A stretch of 33,611 nucleotides of DNA from Candidatus Saccharimonadota bacterium. Its GTDB lineage: Bacteria > Patescibacteriota > Saccharimonadia > Saccharimonadales > Saccharimonadaceae. The stretch is from NCBI GenBank assembly GCA_017421325.1, contig JAFOJO010000010.1, positions 1 through 33,611 of the forward strand. The letters run 5' to 3'. Below are positions 30,522-33,611 of the stretch, piece by piece. The notes beneath the pieces are model-generated. The model was not told the origin of the DNA. It did not search any database and saw only the letters and a program-made list of their open reading frames with translations. The translations under genes and the position numbers were made by a program. How positions within the stretch are numbered: position 1 is the first letter of the stretch; the number at the start of each line of letters is the position of its first letter.

Positions 30522-30667
30522 AAAAATGGCACCGCAAGGGGTGTCTTAATCCATCAACTTATACTAGTATTACCTTAGCCTAAGCGACGAAAACCTTACG
30601 GTGCCGTTTACACTTAAGCTTAAGATGATACTAAAAGTACTAGTATTTATAATTGATGAATTAAGAC
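30522..30667 (-). promoter_or_regulatory. Structured leader RNA 2 (candidate attenuator with pseudoknot)
   Basis: P1: 30651-30667 pairs with 30543-30559 (GTCTTAATTCATCAATT with AGTTGATGGATTAAGAC, 17 bp with G-U). P2: 30638-30646 with 30561-30569 (ATACTAGTA/TACTAGTAT). P3: 30613-30623 with 30575-30584 (one bulge). The loop contains GGCACCGTAAGG (30605-30594), complementary over 12 positions to CCTTGCGGTGCC (30539-30528). That segment alternatively forms CACC/GGTG followed by U5 (30526-30522), or pairs GGTGCCA with TGGCACC further downstream. P1-P3 differ in sequence from leader 1 but keep pairing. Confidence 0.65.
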
Positions 30668-30673
30668 ATCTCT

Positions 30674-30703
30674 ATTATACCACGCTAGCAGAAAAACAAG
30701 CAA
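30674..30703 (-). promoter_or_regulatory. Promoter of FISUMP surface gene 2
   Basis: TTGCTT (30703-30698), an 18-bp spacer, and TATAAT (30679-30674) preceded by TGG. The spacing and -35 match the promoter of paralogue 1. The predicted start at about 30667 is the first base of P1. Confidence 0.6.
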
Positions 30704-30759
30704 AAAAATAAGAACTATAATTCCCTATTCTGTACAGAATTATGTACAACTTATTTTTT
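30702..30759 (-). terminator. Terminator of the DUF308-GT2 operon
   Basis: AAAAAATAAG (minus strand, from 30759) pairs with CTTATTTTTT (to 30703), enclosing ATAATTC/GAATTAT; the 3' arm is the U-tract. It includes the GT2 stop codon and abuts the -35 of FISUMP gene 2. Confidence 0.6.
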
Positions 30760-32376
30760 GACGACTTTTTTGGTGACGTCGAACTTTTCCATATAGAGGC
30801 CGAGCATCAGACGAGTCTGGGCATAATAGGCGGCGATAGACTGATACAGAATAGAGGTGACTGGCATCAGGATCCATTGCACTATCATCAGAATATTGCG
30901 CCCTTTATGGTAGCGAGCGGGACGCTTAGGTAGCATACGTAAAGATACTAGCACCGTGATAAGCAGACCTAAGGAAGCGATGGTCTCTATTACGCTGACA
31001 ATATTTGGCAAATTATAACCCACCATAGCATGTGAAGAAAAATTCATCAGCATTGGTACCCAGGCGCCAAAAGTAATAAGTGGGGCCATAATGGCTAGAG
31101 TAACATGCCCGTCCAGGAGCCGCCAAAATTTAGGAAGGAGCTGCCAAAACGGCACAATACGCTGACTTTTCTTAACAAATAATTTAGAGCCGACATAGGC
31201 TACATCTGATGCGCCATAATACCAGCGACGTACTTGAATAAACTGGGCTTTGACCGTCTTCCAGAAATTATCGTCCATGACGGCATCTTGGTAAATAGGA
31301 ATGCGAATAGGCACTACCGAATAATCGCCAGAAAAGAAGAAGAGGCTACGCCAATATTGGTGACCATCTTCTACAATGGTGCGTTTGCTCCAAAAATCCA
31401 TAGCCTCTAGAGCCTGCAGAGGTTGAGAATGTGAAGCGAAGTTACGCAGAGTGTGCGGGCGCATAGTAGAAATAATATTGAAGAAAGAGTTAGAAACGGC
31501 AATTACACGGGTAGGGGCAGGAGCGTCCCAAATATTATTCATGAAGAGTGAGACTGGCTGGTAGCTGAGACGCTGGCGATTGGGGTGAGTAATAAATTCG
31601 TAAGCAACAGAGTCTAAGTATTTAGGTGCCATATGGTTATCGCTATCTAGCGAGGTAACGATAATATTTTCTACTGGTAAATGTTTTTCTGCTACATATC
31701 TTGAAACAGCCTTGCCGGCGTAAGTGAGATTGGGGCCTTTACCGACAACTTCGCCGGGGAGATTATTTGGGTGCTGCACCAAAAGAAAATCGCGAAATAC
31801 GCCTTTGTACTGTTTTTTAAGATTTTCCGCAGTGGTAGCTATCGCTTCCCCGCCCCGCTGTTCGTAGGCGAGCACGAAAATAATATGGTCGTTGGGGAAG
31901 GTGGTGTTTTTGACGGCTTCAATAGATGGGCCGATAATCTCGGGGCCTTCGTTGTAAGCGGCCATCATCACCACATGATAGACTTTGTCTGGGCTAGGAT
32001 ATTCTTTACCCATAGCAGCCATCATTTTGAGGTTTTCTACGTGTTGATCAAAATGATAGCTCTTGTTGTTGTCATCGCGGAGGCGTTCGTAAGCTTCATG
32101 GGGATGGGATAAATCTTCTACACGCTTGCGCCAGTCTACGCGTTCGGCGCGCTTGATAACCTCGTAGCCTTGCACAGTGCGATATGCCACGCCGATAGCC
32201 TTGACTAAGGTGCTAGCAATAAGAATAAAGAGATAGATAGCGCCGAGTACTGGGTCTATAAGGGAGAGTACAAACAATAATATAATGGCGCCGTAAGAAA
32301 TTGCACCCGGCAAAATCTCGAGAAAACGATATAATTTGGTGCGCTTGCCCTGGGGGATTTCAAGATTTTTACGCAT
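30751..32376 (-). CDS. Membrane glycosyltransferase, family 2 (processive-synthase-like)
   Basis: A 541-residue protein with two N-terminal helices (about 22-62), a cytosolic GT-A domain and about three or four C-terminal helices (about 415-515). MMAAYNEG (138-145), LDSDNH (243-248, DxD), VEDGHQYWRS (ED at 336-337) and QVRRWYYG (381-388) form the D-D-ED-QxxRW set of processive family 2 enzymes such as cellulose or hyaluronan synthases. It probably makes or exports a surface polysaccharide; the sugar cannot be read from sequence. Its ATG directly follows the stop of the 121-aa gene. Two small membrane proteins upstream may be partners. Confidence 0.88.
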   Translation of the reverse strand: MRKNLEIPQGKRTKLYRFLEILPGAISYGAIILLFVLSLIDPVLGAIYLFILIASTLVKAIGVAYRTVQGYEVIKRAERVDWRKRVEDLSHPHEAYERLRDDNNKSYHFDQHVENLKMMAAMGKEYPSPDKVYHVVMMAAYNEGPEIIGPSIEAVKNTTFPNDHIIFVLAYEQRGGEAIATTAENLKKQYKGVFRDFLLVQHPNNLPGEVVGKGPNLTYAGKAVSRYVAEKHLPVENIIVTSLDSDNHMAPKYLDSVAYEFITHPNRQRLSYQPVSLFMNNIWDAPAPTRVIAVSNSFFNIISTMRPHTLRNFASHSQPLQALEAMDFWSKRTIVEDGHQYWRSLFFFSGDYSVVPIRIPIYQDAVMDDNFWKTVKAQFIQVRRWYYGASDVAYVGSKLFVKKSQRIVPFWQLLPKFWRLLDGHVTLAIMAPLITFGAWVPMLMNFSSHAMVGYNLPNIVSVIETIASLGLLITVLVSLRMLPKRPARYHKGRNILMIVQWILMPVTSILYQSIAAYYAQTRLMLGLYMEKFDVTKKVVKK

Positions 32377-32742
32377 TTAGCCTTCCCCGAGTAAACGGAT
32401 TAATACGAGCGCCGTGCCGGCAATTAGGGCTGTAGTAGTAATCAGAAAAAACTTAGTCATGCCGCCGCCGCGTTTATGAAAAATACGGAGGGCGAGCAGG
32501 TTGTGAAGTATGCCAAAAATAACAGCAAGCAGCGGAAAGGCAAGCATGTCGGCCCAAGAACCGTCGCGATAGCCACCTATGTCACCGTAGCCGATTTTAA
32601 CCACTGCACTGTTGGGGTTGAGGTTGATAAGCGAAAATACCAACAACCCAATAGAAAATAGAAGATTTAAAATCATTAAAATTAAGATGCCGCGTTCGGT
32701 TTGGTAGATTTTGATAAAATCTTCTTTGAACCCTAGTTTCAT
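32377..32742 (-). CDS. Small three-helix membrane protein, unknown
   Basis: A 121-residue protein with hydrophobic segments at about 17-40, 62-86 and 98-116 and a short extracellular or cytosolic loop containing VVKIGYGDIGGYRDGSWADM. No family is recognised. Its start abuts the DUF308 gene stop and its stop abuts the GT2 start, so all three are tightly coupled. Position suggests an accessory role for the GT2 synthase. Confidence 0.75.
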   Translation of the reverse strand: MKLGFKEDFIKIYQTERGILILMILNLLFSIGLLVFSLINLNPNSAVVKIGYGDIGGYRDGSWADMLAFPLLAVIFGILHNLLALRIFHKRGGGMTKFFLITTTALIAGTALVLIRLLGEG

Positions 32743-33351
32743 TTATTTCTCTGCTTTAGTTTTACCAGTGATAATATCGGTAATTTTGCCAATGTATTGG
32801 ATAAAAACTACGTCTCCCACGATACCGACAAGGCCAGCCAATATCATGACCCAGCCAACAAGCGTGAGGATAGCACCGGTATAGAAAGTGATAAATACAC
32901 CGAGTACTAGCATCATCAGGGCAAGGATTAAAGTGTATTTCCAGGCATCGATGCTGGCGGCGTGAAGCTTGATAGAGGTACTAATACGCACGAGAGCTTC
33001 GTATATCACCCAGATGCCGATAACAATGCGGAAAACATTGGCGATTTCTTCGCCCATTAAGAGGAGGGCTAAGCCAATAAGTAGCGAGATGATGCCACTG
33101 AGCAGATTGTTATTGAAGAAATCGTTTTGACCCTTAACCACGAAATAGTTGATAACCTGGTAAGCGCCCTTGATAATAAGGAAGGCACCGATTACGTAAG
33201 CGATAATTTTAATGATAGTGTCTGGCCAAACGAGTAAGAAGATACCTAGAAGCATAGTGGCGAGCGACTCGAAAATAGCACCCCAAGCAGATTTTTTGAG
33301 GTCACCGCCAACCTGTTCGACAGGATGCTTGATAACTTCGGTTTTAGACAT
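32743..33351 (-). CDS. DUF308 / HdeD-family membrane protein
   Basis: A 202-residue protein with six hydrophobic helices in pairs, starting after a basic/polar N-terminus (MSKTEVIKHPVEQVGGDLKK). GIFLLVWPDTIIKIIAYVIGAFLIIKGAYQ and the later repeat GLALLLMGEEIANVFRIVIGIWVIYEALVRI match the DUF308 repeat pattern of HdeD-type proteins. HdeD has been linked to acid resistance in enterics, but the biochemical role is unknown. AAGGAGA precedes ATG. It is first in the operon with the small membrane protein and the GT2 enzyme; TATAAT with TGT extension is at 33384-33376. Confidence 0.8.
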   Translation of the reverse strand: MSKTEVIKHPVEQVGGDLKKSAWGAIFESLATMLLGIFLLVWPDTIIKIIAYVIGAFLIIKGAYQVINYFVVKGQNDFFNNNLLSGIISLLIGLALLLMGEEIANVFRIVIGIWVIYEALVRISTSIKLHAASIDAWKYTLILALMMLVLGVFITFYTGAILTLVGWVMILAGLVGIVGDVVFIQYIGKITDIITGKTKAEK

Positions 33352-33375
33352 AGCTAGTTTCTCCTTATTGTTTTA

Positions 33376-33384
33376 ATTATAACA
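33376..33384 (-). promoter_or_regulatory. Extended -10 promoter of the DUF308-GT2 operon
   Basis: TGT-TATAAT on the minus strand, divergent from the tRNA-Thr promoter whose -10 is only about 13 bp away. Confidence 0.55.
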
Positions 33385-33390
33385 CAAATA

Positions 33391-33399
33391 TGCTATAAT
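33391..33399 (+). promoter_or_regulatory. Extended -10 promoter of tRNA-Thr
   Basis: TGC-TATAAT. The predicted start is near 33406, the base of a perfect hairpin in the precursor leader. Confidence 0.55.
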
Positions 33400-33406
33400 T
33401 TGGGAA

Positions 33407-33457
33407 GTGCTAGTTTCTAGCACGCTTGTCGCTTTGATAAATGGCAAACGCGACAAG
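33407..33457 (+). other. Two perfect hairpins in the tRNA-Thr precursor leader
   Basis: GTGCTAG-TTT-CTAGCAC (33407-33423) and CTTGTCGC ... GCGACAAG (33425-33432 with 33450-33457) lie back to back between promoter and tRNA. There is no U-tract after the first and GGGG follows the second, so they are not ordinary terminators. Confidence 0.5.
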
Positions 33458-33461
33458 GGGT

Positions 33462-33537
33462 GCCGATGTAGCTCAGTTGGTAGAGCAGCTCATTCGTAAC
33501 GAGCAGGTCACAGGTTCGATCCCTGCCATCGGCTCCA
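33462..33537 (+). tRNA. tRNA-Thr (anticodon CGU)
   Basis: GCCGATG pairs with CATCGGC, and CCA is encoded. The D-arm is GCTC-AGTTGGTA-GAGC. The anticodon arm GCTCA-TTCGTAA-CGAGC gives CGT, with an A-C mismatch closing the loop. The T-arm is CAGG-TTCGATC-CCTG. Confidence 0.93.
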
Positions 33538-33546
33538 TAAAAATTG

Positions 33547-33573
33547 CCAGACCTTCGGGTCTGGTGATTTTTA
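33547..33573 (+). terminator. Terminator of tRNA-Thr
   Basis: CCAGACC-TTCG-GGTCTGG followed by TGATTTTTA, 9 nt after the CCA end. Confidence 0.85.
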
Positions 33574-33611
33574 TGGGTTTATAGATATGTTGTCCAGATA
33601 AACATAGGAGT

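Noticed and set aside
1-33611. Alternative code with UGA as glycine
   Set aside because: iscS-like gene and comM end at TGA at family-typical lengths, and no in-frame TGA is needed in any gene.

Overview
The window looks like a chromosome segment of a Candidate Phyla Radiation (Patescibacteria) bacterium, most likely a Saccharibacteria (TM7) relative. This rests on the compact gene set, minimal iron-sulfur machinery, a ThrS without TGS domain, CPR-style surface proteins with Fibrobacter-paralogous (FISUMP-like) C-termini, a solitary TraG/VirD4-like ATPase, and UGA used as an ordinary stop (iscS-like gene, comM), which argues against SR1 and Gracilibacteria. The assignment is inference from gene content.

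Layout. 1-4000: a secreted membrane-anchored protein, a broken MazF/PemK-type toxin gene, a short promoter-to-terminator RNA, and FISUMP surface protein 1 behind a structured leader RNA. 4030-8595: gyrB-gyrA operon. 8600-10420: convergent cysteine desulfurase and IscU scaffold genes. 10600-14260: TraG/VirD4-like ATPase and two small unknown proteins. 14262-16030: a large noncoding block with a 12-codon leader-peptide candidate, tmRNA, degenerate 62-nt repeats, several strong hairpins and a candidate minus-strand small RNA. 16037-19218: comM, then infC, rpmI, rplT and rpmB. 19269-21710: an unknown protein behind a third structured leader, RNase P RNA, and a Nudix-RNase HI fusion. 21714-25998: a tightly packed operon thrS-miaA-wHTH/NTase-like-MBL-like-M50 protease. 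26036-28425: AEC transporter, glutamate-racemase-like protein, FNT channel. 28453-30700: tRNA-Val and FISUMP surface protein 2 with its leader. 30751-33537: DUF308-small membrane protein-GT2 synthase operon and tRNA-Thr.

The most interesting content is noncoding. (1) Three mRNA leaders (two FISUMP genes and the 221-aa unknown) begin at the predicted transcription start with a long closing helix, contain nested hairpins, and end in a terminator-like hairpin and U-tract whose sequence is complementary to an internal loop. The two FISUMP copies keep the helices while the helix sequences differ, so this is a candidate new attenuator or riboswitch-like RNA class. (2) A promoter motif, AAGGTRGGGGG directly before TTGAA plus TGC before the -10, is shared by comM, the MazF-like gene and the 382-aa surface protein. 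(3) Two palindromic repeat families are dispersed here. One is AT-rich, in three copies with covarying arms. The other is GC-rich, in four copies, one being an in-frame 28-codon insertion at the N-terminus of MiaA. (4) Several genes have an extended -10 only 6-8 nt before ATG, which suggests common leaderless translation.

Caveat: everything was read by eye, with no alignment, folding or database search. Protein calls resting on catalytic motifs are firm; RNA structures and promoters are predictions.
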